DNA from: Lepas anatifera
Taxonomy: Eukaryota > Arthropoda > Thecostraca > Lepadidae
Length of the DNA: 64,000 bases
Assembly: GCA_034440635.1 (NCBI GenBank)
Contig: JAOTON010002216.1
Coordinates: 1 to 64,000, forward strand
Direction: 5' to 3'
Positions 1 through 10,982 of the stretch are shown piece after piece. Both the position numbers and the translations under genes were made by a program. Position 1 is the first letter of the stretch, and each line of letters starts with the position of its first letter. The notes under the pieces were generated by a model that saw only the letters and a list, made by a program, of their open reading frames with translations, made no database searches and was not told the DNA's origin.

Positions 1-895
1 GAAACGCCCGTTTGTTGGCTTTGTCAGGGCTATGCTGATATTATGCTAAACCTTTATTGACTTCTGATCACTACATTCAAGGTCAAACGAGATCATAAAT
101 ATTAGATCTAGGCCGTGCTGGGAACCTTTTGGGAAGTGCGGTGAGTATGCGCAAAATTGTTGGAAATACGCCAAAGGAAGACTAAGGCCATGGGATGGAA
201 CGACCCACACAATGTTCTGTGAAATTTTAGGGTCAAAGCTATTAAAAGCCATTGGCCATTTACGTCACCATGTGATATATTCCCAATAATTTACAGACAC
301 TGTACTTTAAATCTGCACACACGATGCTCTGCAACACTTTTTTGTTCTTTTGTTACGAACTATTGCCCACACACTGGCGAATCAACATGTAGCTTGTGTT
401 GTTTGCTCCCCAGCTATCCCGATCGCTTGCCCTACTGACACTCGGCAGCCCTTACCTATTTTGGAATCTACAACAATAAAAACGTAATCACCACGAGAGA
501 TAAAAGTTTTTGAGTAAAAATTGATGAAATATGAGGTGACTTTGAAATGTTTTGGGTTCGCAATCCACAAAGCTAAAGTTGGTAACCAAGGCTGCCATGG
601 TTGGCCAGAAAAGCCAACAATTATCCAGTCTGGTGTATTCAAATGCGATCGCAGGGAGTTGTAAACTACAACAAGCAATATAAAAAAAAAACACTGGGTG
701 GAAATGCAAGCTTGACCTTGAACCAATGCCTTTTGAAAAAACAATGACCCTGACCTTAAAATTGAGTAACCTTAAGTATGACGTCACATCTCAATATACG
801 TCTGCTGAGTGACGTCGTCTGACCGAAAACATTTGGGTCAATAGCTTTGGTCTGTGACTTTTGACCTTGGCCTTCGTGTTAGGTACCCTTCACAT
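1..895 (+). mobile_element. TTAA element family H, copy 1 (left end outside window)
   Basis: This stretch aligns by eye with the complete H copy at 35313-36235. Shared blocks include the 'gatctaggccgtg' segment (104-120 here), the 'gcggtga' segment, and the terminal series of TGACCT-type hexamers around 745-890. Only about 90 bases of the left end are missing. Relative to the other copy, roughly 380 extra bases lie between about 310 and 740, so this copy carries an insertion or the other a deletion. No right TTAA end is seen; similarity fades near 895. Confidence 0.7.
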
Positions 896-1735
896 ATCGT
901 CCCGATGTTAGAGCCGGATGCAAGATCCATATTAATGTTTTTATAAACCATTTTCTATAACCCTTACCTCATGAGTTACTCCTGACTATGTTGCATTATT
1001 TTTATACAGTATTCCTTCACAATAGATAGGCCGGAAGGTCTTACAAGTCATCCCATTGAAACCTCACTGACTTTATATGATCCATTCTGTCACTGCCTGG
1101 GCTGCATATGAGATCCCAGTGCCTGAGAGATGTGCCTCACTCACATCACATTCTGACTCTATACCCAATCGCTGACGGTGTTCCTTATTCCTTAGAAAAA
1201 TACACGACTCTCCTCTCTCCAAGTGCGTCCGTGGTTATCCTCTTCAGTGGGAATGGGACCCACGAAAAAAGGAGAAAATGTGAAGCAGGCCAGACCAATC
1301 ATTGAGAAATCTAAAACCAAGAAAATTCTGGAAGAGCACGCAACGTAGAAAAGTGGAGAAATTCTGTGGTCAAAAGTACCGACTTCTCTTTATAAGTTAT
1401 CGGAAGGCCTGCTGGAGACAGGGTGCCGTAAACCGCAGAGTGTTGTGGGAATCACCAAGAAACCTAAAAAGATGATAAAACAGATGACAGTAAAAACGCT
1501 AAAATACTGAAGCCTAAAAAGCCAAAATCCAGAAACTAAAACGTCTAGACCCTAAAAGCCCAAAAAAGGCTACGTCAAGGTAAATATAAAAGAAAAACGT
1601 GGATGAGGTATTGCATTTATGGGATGATTTACGGGATGAGGTAAATCTCTTCATAGTATACCGTGAAATGAACACAGCATGACTTCGGGATACTGACCAA
1701 GAATAAGCAGTCTCAGTGCAGAATTGTGCGACTTA
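896..1735. other. Unassigned intergenic sequence
   Basis: No gene recognised. A short purine-rich zone at about 1460-1560 repeats CCTAAAA three times. The 65-codon frame at 1108-1305 has no recognisable domain. Confidence 0.5.
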
Positions 1736-1905
1736 CGAGTCAGAGTCAAAGTTTAACTCAAATTCCGACTCAGTCAACTCTGAGTTGAGTTGAGTTGAGT
1801 AAAAAAATTAGACAAGTGAGTTGAGTTGAGTTGAGTCGGTTCACAACATGTCAATGAGTTGAGTTGAGTTGAGTTGTGAAGACAGCGAGTCAAATGAGTT
1901 AGCGA
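1736..1905. repeat. (TTGAG)n pentanucleotide-rich patch
   Basis: Three runs of the 5-base unit TTGAG/GAGTT are separated by short unique spacers, beginning with GACTC/GAGTC-containing sequence. Similar but more decayed patches occur at 6116-6285 and 13575-13750. Confidence 0.8.
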
Positions 1906-2119
1906 AAAAAGTTGGCTCGACAGGTAAACATGTGAAGTAAGTGTTTGAATTTGCCTACCTGTTGCAAGCCTCCTTCAACCTCCTTTAAATAACGTTTCCC
2001 TCCAGCGGTTCAATTGTTTAAATCAGAGTTTCAATTTTTCTCAGTATATCAATAATTCTACAGTTCAATGGCTTATTTGAAAGGCCCATCCTGATCCGGT
2101 CAGAAGAAATCCCTAGACA

Positions 2120-2500
2120 CAAATGAGCAATTCCAGCACCAATCGATCAAGGCCTACACGGTACCCCTTCGATTTTCTTAAAAATGGGCATATAGGGTTC
2201 TCATGGGCCTCAAAGCCGAATCTGAGAGTTATAGCTCGATCGGAGTAAAACTTTAGAAGTTATTGTCTCAGGCATTTTTTAAATATGCTTACAGTGCATT
2301 TTTAGGTGAGCACAAAACCCTCAAAAGCTGATGAATTACGCATTAAAGATACATTTCCCCATTCAAAATGAACCGAAAAACTCTAATCTGAAGTCCATTT
2401 TACTTTTACAGGTCACTTTTGAAAAAGTTATGATTTGACCTTGTCATATCCCAAATTTGCTGGTACACCTTTTTCAAAATGGAATTTTTCAAATTTAAGA
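2120..2500. repeat. Diverged relative of the inverted-repeat arm (family N)
   Basis: The order of short blocks resembles the arm at 38786-39404: a 'gatcaaggc' block, an 'A-rich then ggg..ata' block, a 'gagttatagc' block, 'caggcatttt', and a T-rich tail with TTGACCT. Identity is low and judged only by eye. Confidence 0.35.
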
Positions 2501-2563
2501 TTAAACTTTTTTCCGTCCAATAAAATCGTTTAGAGCATCCGTTTTTTATATCTACTGGTGTTT

Positions 2564-2815
2564 TTAACACGCACAGTGGAGGTTGGTCTGGCGTCAAACA
2601 CGTAACGAAGGGGTCCCAAAATGCCTCCCCTGAGATCTCGCCAATTAAGAGGGTTAGGAAAACGCATGTTCCGGGATTTGTAAGGCCTTTTAACTGTTTC
2701 ATTTGAGCTCAATTTTATGACTTATATTAGGTCATAAATGTCAAATGTACGTCATACCGGACACCTTTAGCAAAGTGCCGTGATTATACGGAAAAAGTCG
2801 CGAAACGTTTGAAAC
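2564..2815 (+). mobile_element. TTAA element family H, left-end fragment
   Basis: Begins with TTAACACGCACAGTGGAGG and has the doubled terminal motif and the block GAGATCTCGC...AAGAGGGTTAG, as in the H copy at 35313. Similarity continues weakly to about 2815. It lies directly upstream of the transposase pseudogene at 2930, which may or may not be the interior of the same element. Confidence 0.6.
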
Positions 2816-2929
2816 ATATAACAGTGATATATTGAAACAGTGATATTGAAACATATAACAGTACGGTGACAGTGGACACCCTCACGTCAACGGAGCCCTG
2901 GAGAGGAGGAGGTTAGGGAGTATACTCTT

Positions 2930-4235
2930 ATGACTCCGTGCAAATGGATTCCTGAAGATACTACGTTTATGGAATGGTAAAAATCAGAGAGAGAATCGAC
3001 GCTTTCGGACTGCGTAGATAATATAGAGCGATTTGTTGATTCCCTGAGTGAGAAGGTATGTAACCTAACCCGTCACCACTACATCTCTACGGCTCGAGGG
3101 CATTATATAGCAAACTGGAAAGAAAAGGCACCAAAGGGGAAGCCATAGTCATCGATGACTTATCAGAAAATTATAAATGTACTGTGCAAATTGCTGCTCA
3201 GTCGTATCACTGGTCTGCAAAGTAGGTGACTGCACACCTTTTGTTCCATACTGGACTGAGGATGGAGTCCAGTGCAGTAGAAGTTTTTTTAAGTGACGAC
3301 TTAAAGCACTCTCACGTCATGGTTCATACCTTGCAGCACAAACCCGTACCTTGGCTACGCACCCACATGCCAAGTTTGAAGAAAATACATTACGTATCAG
3401 ACAGGTGCAGTGGCCAATACAAAAGCAATTTTCACTTTATCAATGCTTGTTATCATCCATATAGACTTTCAAATACCATGTGAATGACACTTCTTTGCTA
3501 CCAGCCACGGGAAGAACGCCTGTGACGGATTTGGAGGCAAAGAAGAAGAAGAACAGCCCAGGTAAGCTTAAGGAGAGTAGAATAGGATAAGACCTTGGAT
3601 CCTCTATTGAAGTTCTCTTTTTGACGCAATACTTCGACACCACAATCCATTTCGAGTTTGTCAGTAGAGAGGAGGTCTTTGAAATGTCAAAACCACTGAT
3701 ACAGCGGTACAGCTCGGCGTCGAAGATCAAGGGCACCCAACGGTTTCATCGTTTCACACCCATAAACCTGAACACCATGCAGGCGCGAGAGCTCTCTGAA
3801 GACATCGACGGAACCAGTGGCAGATCTAGCCAGTCGGTTTGGGAGGAGCAAACCAAAGTCAAAAAGGAAAAAAAGAGAAAAAACGTCACGCAGTGAAAAA
3901 TTGTGCTACAATAATATGACTTGACAGTAGGATTTGGGATATTTGAGCCAAAAGGCAAAAAAACGTCACGGGGTGAAACGTATGGGCTCAAGATCCAATA
4001 CTTACACTGAACTTAACTGGTTCTGATTGAAGTTAAGAGTTGAAGCTCCGAAATCTTGCTTATAAATTAAAAAGGAGTCGGGGCATAAAGGAGGTCGACC
4101 GCTTGAGGGAGGGTGGGTGGGGTCAAAACATAGTTTTGCCCCTAGCTTTCCATTTGGGGAAATAACGCTTTTGCTTCCCCTGGGTTCGCCACTGTACGGA
4201 ACAGAGCTGCCTACTGTGACAGCCTAATGTCAGCT
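2930..4235 (+). pseudogene. Decayed DDE-like transposase-type gene
   Basis: The remains of one protein can be followed across three frames. Frame 2 (2930-3135) has a Trp-rich start and a His-His-Tyr segment. Frame 1 (3139-3480) carries an acidic D-D-x-S-E-N-Y segment, a conserved YHW, and SDRCSGQYK followed by FHFINACYH. Frame 2 again (about 3485-3545) reads HFFATSHGKNACDGFGG. Frame 3 (3621-3814) has a VSREEV...GTQRFHRF tail. This order matches a large, poorly named family of repeated invertebrate proteins that I know from genome annotations (SDG..QYKN, then WxFFATSHGK..CDG). A transposase role is my inference. It is dead: in-frame stops at about 2978, 3223 and 3488 (the last looks like W to stop), at least two frameshifts, and a MITE inserted at 3815-4194. 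The residual tail after the MITE reaches about 4235. It is not functional. Confidence 0.7.
3815..4194 (+). mobile_element. hAT-type MITE, family I, copy 1
   Basis: 380 bp with ends CAGTGGCAGATCTAG and GGGTTCGCCACTG. It is flanked by an 8-bp near-duplication, GACGGAAC (3807-3814) and TACGGAAC (4195-4202), the length expected for hAT elements. Internally it twice carries AAAACGTCACG followed by GGTGAAA-like sequence. It splits the transposase pseudogene, so it is younger than that gene. A related copy is at 32690-33086. Confidence 0.8.
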
Positions 4236-4616
4236 CAGCTCAGACAGCTCACGGAGGCGCCAGCTCCCGTATTTCCGTGCACTGTTGCAAACCGGTGTCC
4301 GGTGTACATACATACATATTTTTGCACGTGCTGACAAATGCTTGCTTCCTTTAACTTGAAGTAGAGTAAAATCGCGCAAAGATATCGTCTTGCTATAGTT
4401 CTAACTCGCAAGTGGTAAATGTTTGCTTCGGTCCGATGGAGAAAAAAAACGTAACGATTGCTTTATTTGGCTTTCACCAGACTTCTAGCGCTGTTCCTAT
4501 TGTATCACCATTTTATCCCACATTTCCAATATACTGTCGAAGCCTCAGCGACAAGTTATTGTCATCCTTTAAAACTAAAACACTGTGATGAGCACTAACA
4601 CGCAGTCGGACAGGGC
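4236..4616. other. Unassigned intergenic sequence
   Basis: Contains a CAGCTCAGCTCAGACAGCTC short repeat near 4229-4253 and a TACA run near 4303. No gene signal. Confidence 0.5.
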
Positions 4617-4835
4617 TTAACACGCGCATTGACGGGGGTCTGAGCCACCTTCGCATTGACGGGGGGCGGGTACCCGCCCCCCTAAGATCTCGAGAACCAC
4701 GGTAGGTAGCGAAAAACGGTAAACGGTGTTGGGCTGCCCATCCACGTCTCCATCGAAAACATTTGAACCATTTTTTGTCAGGTCACATTTAAGGTCACGA
4801 GAGGTCAAAACATGCCCGTCATAGGGATAACATGT
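4617..4835 (-). mobile_element. TTAA element family B, truncated end
   Basis: Starts at TTAA and shows the doubled terminal motif (CGCATTGACGGGGG twice), the palindrome GGCGGGTACCCGCC, then the GATCTCGAG block and CAGGTCACATTTAAGGTCAC. It breaks off after the 'ggataacatgtaaat' block, so three quarters of the element is missing. Confidence 0.85.
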
Positions 4836-5692
4836 AAATTCATATAGTACATTAATTTTTACATTAGCAAAAATTAATAAAAATTGCTAATGTAGCTCCA
4901 GGGCCAGACTTGTAATTGTCACGTGATAATTTATACAGTAATATAAATATTTGTTGAGTTACATATGATATTGTTTCTAATGTCTCAAATGCGCCGTCTG
5001 CCGCCGCTGTTTTCATTTTGCCTACTAATAGCAGCTACTGCTATTAGCATGAAAAAATTGGACCTTTGATTGGACAGAAATGTTGCAATACCCTTATCGC
5101 AAGAATCAGAGGAATCATTTTATGTTACTGTTTTTTTTGTCTGATCAGAGTTCCTTGCTTGGCATCGGAGATGGAAACGCGGCCCCAGCCCTGGGCTGAT
5201 CGTAGGAAGGCCACTAAAAAATTTATTTGGAAAGCTATACATTAGCAATTTTCTATGAAATCGTGCTCCACAATTTTGAAGCGCGATATGTATGTATTGT
5301 ATTGAAGGTTCTCAAGCTCAAAATTGGATTGGGTTTAAAATATGAATATATTAAAATCCAACACGTTGATAGAATTTCAATTTCTACGGTCCTTTGTCAT
5401 ATATGGTATACTTTGTCGTGCGCATCAGTTGTATCTGCTGCGCCGTGCTTGCAAGGCTCATCTCTAGATAGAGATGTTTAGTAGCTAAATTAAGTACTGA
5501 AATTGTCTGATGTTATTTATAAAAAACATATTTTGGTTTCTGACAATTGGCAACGCTGGAAATAAGGCCTTCTGTATTCTGACCGTGAATGGTAAACACG
5601 TGGTGTTGTTTTGTGACCTTTTTTCTTCACGATGATCATGTTCTTTCCCCGAGTGGAATATAAGCAGGACCAGCGAATATTTCGCGTGAACA
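4836..5692. other. AT-rich intergenic sequence with two hairpins
   Basis: Holds two perfect hairpins: 10-bp arms ACATTAGCAA/TTGCTAATGT at 4861-4870 and 4884-4893, and 9-bp arms TAATAGCAG/CTGCTATTA at 5026-5034 and 5038-5046. No gene recognised; the following 126-codon AT-rich frame at 5693-6073 is not convincing. Confidence 0.5.
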
Positions 5693-6115
5693 GTGCGAAG
5701 GGACGAAGAGAGCCACAAAACATCCCCAAAAACACAGTTAATATCATGTTTTTTAGCTTGGACCTTTTTTGACAGTATGGAGGCTCAATTTGTTACCTGT
5801 GTTGGTGTAACCTTAGCACTTTTAGGTTCCTTTCCATTCCATTTGCCTAGTTTAATATGCAATGATCCTTTTAGAAATAGGTGCAACATGTGGTGGCCTT
5901 TTTGGGCAGTACCAGTCTGGAAGAATTACAAAGTTATTCATGGTTGCTGGCTAATTGTTAATCAATGTTTGAATGCCAATGAATTAATTTTCCTTCTATT
6001 AATCTTCCGTTTCATGTCAGACTTTCTGAACAGCTTGTTTGTTAGTTTATTGATTTATTTCCTAATTTTTTAAATATTATTTATATATTTATCATGTATT
6101 TATATTATTTTGAAA

Positions 6116-6285
6116 ACGAGTCGAAGTTTGAGTTGAGTTGAGTCGTGAGTTGAGTTGGAGTTGAGTCAGATGAATTTAGCCTTGAGTCGGAGTTGAATCG
6201 ACTCAATGAACTCTTGATCATGAGTCAACCGCTCTCAGCACTTGAGCTGAGTTGAGTCGACTCAAGAAATTTCTGAAACGCACAA
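6116..6285. repeat. Degenerate GAGTT/GACTC repeat patch
   Basis: Interspersed TTGAGTTGAG and GAGTCGACTC units, several of them self-complementary. Same composition as the patch at 1736. Confidence 0.7.
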
Positions 6286-6383
6286 CTCTGCTCACTTGAC
6301 CACATCCCCGACGGGAAAATTGTTGACAGTGTTGCGCTTTCTAACGACGAAGCTAAGTGTCAACCAAGGCTCCTGCAGGAGTT

Positions 6384-6854
6384 TCTTAATATTTTTGCGT
6401 CCCCGACATGGGGACATTTCTACATATTTGCACCACATATACACACAGTCAAACTATGTACACGACAGATGCTTTCATATATCGGCACCCTTGCCGGGAC
6501 AGTCGTGCCCGCACGCTGCCTTTCACATGCCCCACCGTATGACATGGAGAGGCTATCCCGATTTCTCGGGCCCGGCGGAGCAGAGGACTGCTCCGGTGAC
6601 ACAAAGCGAGGCCGTGCCCTCGGGGCGCGCCACCGGACCGGTAGATCTATTTAAAGGCTGATCAGGCCCGTGCTTCCAATAACAAGGACGCTGGTTGGTC
6701 AGCTAAACTCCCGTGTAAAGACAAGCACTACCCATTTTGCTGCCATCTACTGGGTAGGAGGTGGTCGAGGAAAAGTCTGTCAGAGGTCAGCTTTGATCCA
6801 GGGACCTCCCACACACAACAGCAACGCCTTAACCAACTGCGCCACCACGGTGGT
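6384..6854 (-). mobile_element. Possible insertion with a minus-strand tRNA-like SINE end
   Basis: The block lies between two copies of the 15-mer GCTCCTGCAGGAGTT (6369-6383 and 6855-6869), which could be a target-site duplication. Near its right end the minus strand reads GGTGGCGCAGTTGGTTAAGG, an A-box-like sequence, followed by a weak B-box-like GGTCCCTGGATC. The left half is GC-rich and unrecognised. The 15-mer is itself palindromic, so the duplication could be fortuitous. Confidence 0.4.
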
Positions 6855-6895
6855 GCTCCTGCAGGAGTTCATTGTGAACATCCGCCATAAGAATA

Positions 6896-8061
6896 GCTCT
6901 GAGCATTAGTATGGGTTATCAGCTGGTATGTGTAGGTAAATGTCTGGCCGCACCAAAAATATTATCGTTCGTGTCTTGAGCGATGAAAGTAGTTTCCTGC
7001 AATGGAGTAATCATGTTGTTTTCTTTTAAAAAGTTGACGTGCCTGCCAGCTTCTGAGAGATTTGGCTTCATATGAAACATTCCTCTGGGGGAAAAAAACT
7101 GTGCGTGATAGTTCCTGAGCAGTCAAGAACGCTCATAAAACCGGAACTTTTAAGCCATTTGGAACTTCGGACGGGTATTTTGCTAGAAAATGAGACAGGT
7201 CATATTCCAGCGCAAAACAAGGGTCAGAACTTCAACCGAATAGAAGCAGAGGAACAGAGTCACCGAAAATACTGAGTGAGGGGCACATGATGCTTACAGT
7301 TTAGAAAGTGTAAGTAAGCTTTTGGAATTTTACAGGCTCAATAATAGCGTTTGCTGCGTCTGAAATACAAATAAAGCCCTGTAGTGTGTCAGAGGGTCCA
7401 AAGATGTGCTTAAAACCTAGAAAAATCAAAACGATAAATACATTCCGTTATAGAGACTGAAATGCGACACTATCAGTAACACTAAATTTGAGTTCAAACT
7501 TCAAGCGCCGGGCGAAGACGTTTACCGGTCAAAAATTAAAAAAATTGGGTGAGACAATATGTTAGGACTAAGGAACCGGATTCCGTAGTCCCTGCAAGCC
7601 TACCTAAGCTTGTGTGCAAAGTGCAGCACCTTTTTTCATGCAATTCTATTGCTAGAAAAGGTCCGCCATCCATTTAAACGGGTAGCCAGGCGTGCCCCCT
7701 CCGCGATCCCAACGACAACAGTACCCTTACGTTAACACCACCAGAACATAAAATATTACAAGTCGCGGCACGCCCTGCTAGGAAAAAGAAAGTAACTTAA
7801 AGAAAGCATAATAAATATCATACTATTAGTAAAAACTGCCAGTAGTAGCTCCCTGTAAATATACAGGGAGCAGGAATACAGGTCTATTTAGGTTAAATGC
7901 ACAATAATTTATCTCATTACCGGTTAGATTGTTAGCTTTTTCCAAACGGGACTACCCAAAACTGGAGATTCGTGTTAGCCCCTCCGAGATTCTGGCGAAA
8001 AGATAGAGGCCTAGTAACATTCGCCAGAGAACTCGGAAGACAGAAAGCAAATTAGGGCAGA
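6896..8061. other. Unassigned intergenic sequence
   Basis: Contains one perfect hairpin at 7848-7871 with 10-bp arms GCTCCCTGTA/TACAGGGAGC and a 4-base loop. No gene or repeat family recognised. Confidence 0.5.
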
Positions 8062-8180
8062 CATGCAGGCATAGGCAAGCAAGCAATGCCTGCTATGCCT
8101 GCATGAAACCACTTTGTACTTTGGTTCTCCAACTTTGTACAACGGTTCTCCGAACCCTTGTACAAAGGTTTCGGAGAACC
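8062..8180. repeat. Two adjacent inverted repeats
   Basis: Perfect 13-bp arms CATGCAGGCATAG (8062-8074) and CTATGCCTGCATG (8093-8105) are followed at about 8142-8180 by an imperfect hairpin, GGTTCTCCGAA versus TTTCGGAGAACC, centred on CTTGTACAAAG. Confidence 0.75.
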
Positions 8181-8326
8181 GAGTTTGGTTTTCACGTCAA
8201 TGGCACAGGTTTAAATCCCAGTCAAGCATTCTGCATACTCGTTCCGAAACCCCATTACAACTTCCCAGCAGTGTGCGACGTGGCGGTATTCTACCTCAGT
8301 TGTATCGGAAAGTCCCAATGCACACA

Positions 8327-8935
8327 TTAACCTTCACCCTGGTGGTATTTTTCATTCTCATTAAGGTTTTTCCGAGGTTTCCGAGAAACGCAGCGCGCAC
8401 TGCCACCGTCCTTGGCTAGTGCTTGATTGGTACTACGCTGTTAACTGATCCTTTTCGCATCTTTCCTTCAAATTCCAAGTCAAGGTCATGACAGGTCAGG
8501 TCCCAGGCCTTAAAAAATGACCTTACCTTCAAAAATATTGGAAGAGGCAGCAGTGAGATTATGTTTAATATATCTATCTGAGATTCATAACACATAATAA
8601 GCCCACCGAGGATCTCAATATGTGAAAACGGTATTTGTATATCGACAACTTAGGGTCATGCGCAGGCCATGACCTCCCCATCGTAACTGTCTATGGGAAA
8701 ATTCTGAAATACACGTTTCTCAGTACGTAGGCTTACATATCATATCAACTACGAAATATCAACATTACGTGCTCGTGGTAAATTCTTGAATTATAAACTG
8801 GAAAAATTAGCTATGAGCTCTTGGCAGGTGCCGGAAGAGGAAGGTACGTCATGACCATACCAGCTCACATCGGATAAATTCGCTGACCTGGGGTCAGACC
8901 ACTCGTTAAAATTGACCTAGCATGACAGTTTTTTG
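8327..8935 (+). mobile_element. TTAA element, family B/D relative (fragment)
   Basis: Begins TTAACCTTCACCCTGGTGG, then has a CCGAGGTTTCCGAGAAA segment equivalent to the 'tttttc..gaaaaacg' block of family B. The series 'cataataagcccaccgaggatctc', a TTAGGGTCATG block and a final TTGACCTAGCATG follow in family B order. It ends near the midpoint of a full B element, so the right half is missing. Confidence 0.65.
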
Positions 8936-9438
8936 TTTCATTTGATCGGCCGGGCGATCGAGACCGGCGCGTGCGGGAGTATTTGAAAGATGCCTATTTG
9001 TGCCGAGCTGTAGACATCAGAGTCGGGGCGGGCCCTGGCACGGACCAGCGAAATCATCCGCGCCTCCCAACTCTAGCGCGTAGCTGCTTTTAGACAGTTT
9101 GGGCTTTGTGTTGAATTGAGCTTTCAACCTCCAGCTCATGTTCCATCGATTGATGAGGCGTTTTTTCCGAAATTTTTACTATTACGATCCTAACCTGAGC
9201 CCTGTTTCAGCTGTCAGCACAGTTTTGTCAGCAGGACCTCTAACCTCTCCTCCAGAAAAGTAATATCAGCGCCATAATCGCCTCTTGTTTGTGCTAAGCA
9301 AAGGGAACTCAAACCTTTACACCATTAAAAAATATTAGACTGCCACTTCGTGCACTTACTATTTTTCATCAGCGCAAACAGCAGGCCGTCAGCCCGCAAA
9401 ACCTCTAGAACTATTTCCCGGGGAGAGGTTACAGTCCC
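8936..9438. other. Intergenic, CpG-rich patch
   Basis: About 8945-9085 is rich in CG dinucleotides. Around 9198-9235 the segment GCCCTGTTTCAGCTGTCAGC has an inverted near-copy at about 9664-9702 on the other side of the SINE. Confidence 0.45.
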
Positions 9439-9621
9439 GGGGGGCGCGGTAGTGGAGTGGTCAGCGTAGCTGTCTGCCACGCAGCCGACCCGGGTTCAAG
9501 GCCCGACGGCTTCCCTGAACAAGGAGCAAGCTGGCTCCCGAGAAACCCGTCCAACAGGGAAAGAATTGGCGACGCCATATGACCCTGGCAGTTGGTGCGT
9601 CGATAAGCCCCAAGAATTATT
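9439..9621 (+). mobile_element. tRNA-derived SINE, copy 1
   Basis: The tRNA-like head has A-box-like GTGGAGTGGTCAGCG and B box GGGTTCAAGGCCC. The body has AACAAGGAGCAAGCTGGCTC and a conserved module GGCGACGCCATATG, and ends GTTGGTGCGTCGATAAGCCC followed by AATTATT. It is almost identical to the copy at 16752-16918. Confidence 0.85.
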
Positions 9622-9771
9622 GAGGTTACAGGCCTGTGACGTAGGCGCAACGCGGCCCGCTGATTGTTGCTGACAAAACTCTGCTGACAGCTGGAACAGG
9701 GCTTTAGTTTTCGCACGTTTTCTCGGCCACCCGCTTACCATCCTGATACCTACTGCTTTTCCCGCCCCCAA

Positions 9772-9966
9772 GCGGCAGCGCGCATGCGCGGTGCCATGAC
9801 TGGATTTTTTGGGGGAGTAAGCTATAAAATTGGGCTTATAATAATTTGGTGCCCTGAAAATATTGGAGTTGAGTGGAGACGAAACCAGCGGTTGTTAGTG
9901 CTGTAGCCCAATACTACAGCTCATCCCCCAGCGGGTCCCCTTGGCACCGCCCATGCGCGCTGCCGC
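9772..9966. repeat. Long imperfect inverted repeat
   Basis: Arms 9772-9796 (GCGGCAGCGCGCATGCGCGG...) and 9942-9966 pair with one mismatch. Pairing continues more weakly inward through the GGGGGAGTAAGCT and TTGGGCT blocks, leaving a loop centred near 9870. The arms are CpG-rich and the interior contains TATAAAA. Function unknown; it may be a small foldback element. Confidence 0.7.
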
Positions 9967-10982
9967 CCGGCGGCATAAGAAGCGAAGTCTCTCGGCCGAC
10001 AAGGTGGCCGGTCGATACAACGTGTGTAAACCGGGCTAGGGTTTTGATAAAGTTATTCCGGAGTAACACCACTTTGTAAACCAGACTTCAGAGGGCGTCC
10101 GTGCTAATTATTTCCCAGGGCTTCTTCTCTGACCTGACAGTTTTCAAAGCACTTCAAGTAAACAAATCATAATGTTGGACTTCATTGAGCCAAATATACT
10201 GATCCCACAGGGCAATAACAAAACATAAGTGTGCAAAAAGTGATACAAAAGAGGACTGGCGCTCGCTCAGCACACCGACCAATTGACGTCATAAAATAGT
10301 CTGATGGCTTTTGGACGAGGCATCTCCCGCTATGATCAATGTGGACTTGGATTCCAGCCATAAGCACGGCCCACTGTTCATAGACCATAAAAACACAGAC
10401 CATTTATTTCCGATCTTTCCGAAAATCCCTTCATTTACGATTGTTGAAAATTTCTGATGAAATGATTCGAGGCACCTCCCGTATATTATTCCATGATCCC
10501 CGCTGGAAAATATGATCCGACCCCAGCCATGCCGAGCGCACCCAGCCCCACTCACCGCCCCCGAGCCATCCATAAAGTGGTACCAGTTACCTGCCTGCCC
10601 TCAAATTCTGGGTAAAGTGTGACTAGTTTTGTCTCAAATATTTTTTTGTAAATGCTTTAGCATTGGATTCGCACACTTTCATGACAACTTCAGTTTGTAA
10701 TGTGGTAGGAGGACCGAGGTGTCAATATTTAATACTTGAAAAACAGTGCGAAACAGCTTAATTCTGGCCTCAGCAAAATGAATACTGTAAAAGGTTGAAC
10801 GCTGGACATTTTCTTCTCCTTCCCCAAAATGGTACATTGGAGTTCTGGTTTCTGCAAAGCAAACAAATAAGCATTTAAGTCTGCAAGCCCTATGATGTTT
10901 GCAGGCGTTTCCTATAGGGAACGTGGAGTCGCGCGCACAAAGCCGCTTCTCCGGCCACCTCGGAAAGAGAGGTGGGGGCCCT
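9967..10982. other. Unassigned intergenic sequence
   Basis: Frames of 94 and 123 codons on the minus strand (10289-10573, 10679-11050) show no recognised domain. The second runs into the TTAA element. Confidence 0.45.

Noticed and set aside
5693..6073. 126-codon hydrophobic frame that could be a membrane protein
   Set aside because: AT-rich DNA readily yields hydrophobic frames; no family resemblance, and it runs into a simple repeat.
9439..9621. A genuine tRNA gene, because of the A and B boxes
   Set aside because: The stem arms do not pair as a tRNA cloverleaf, and near-identical copies with a long non-tRNA body occur elsewhere, so these are SINEs.
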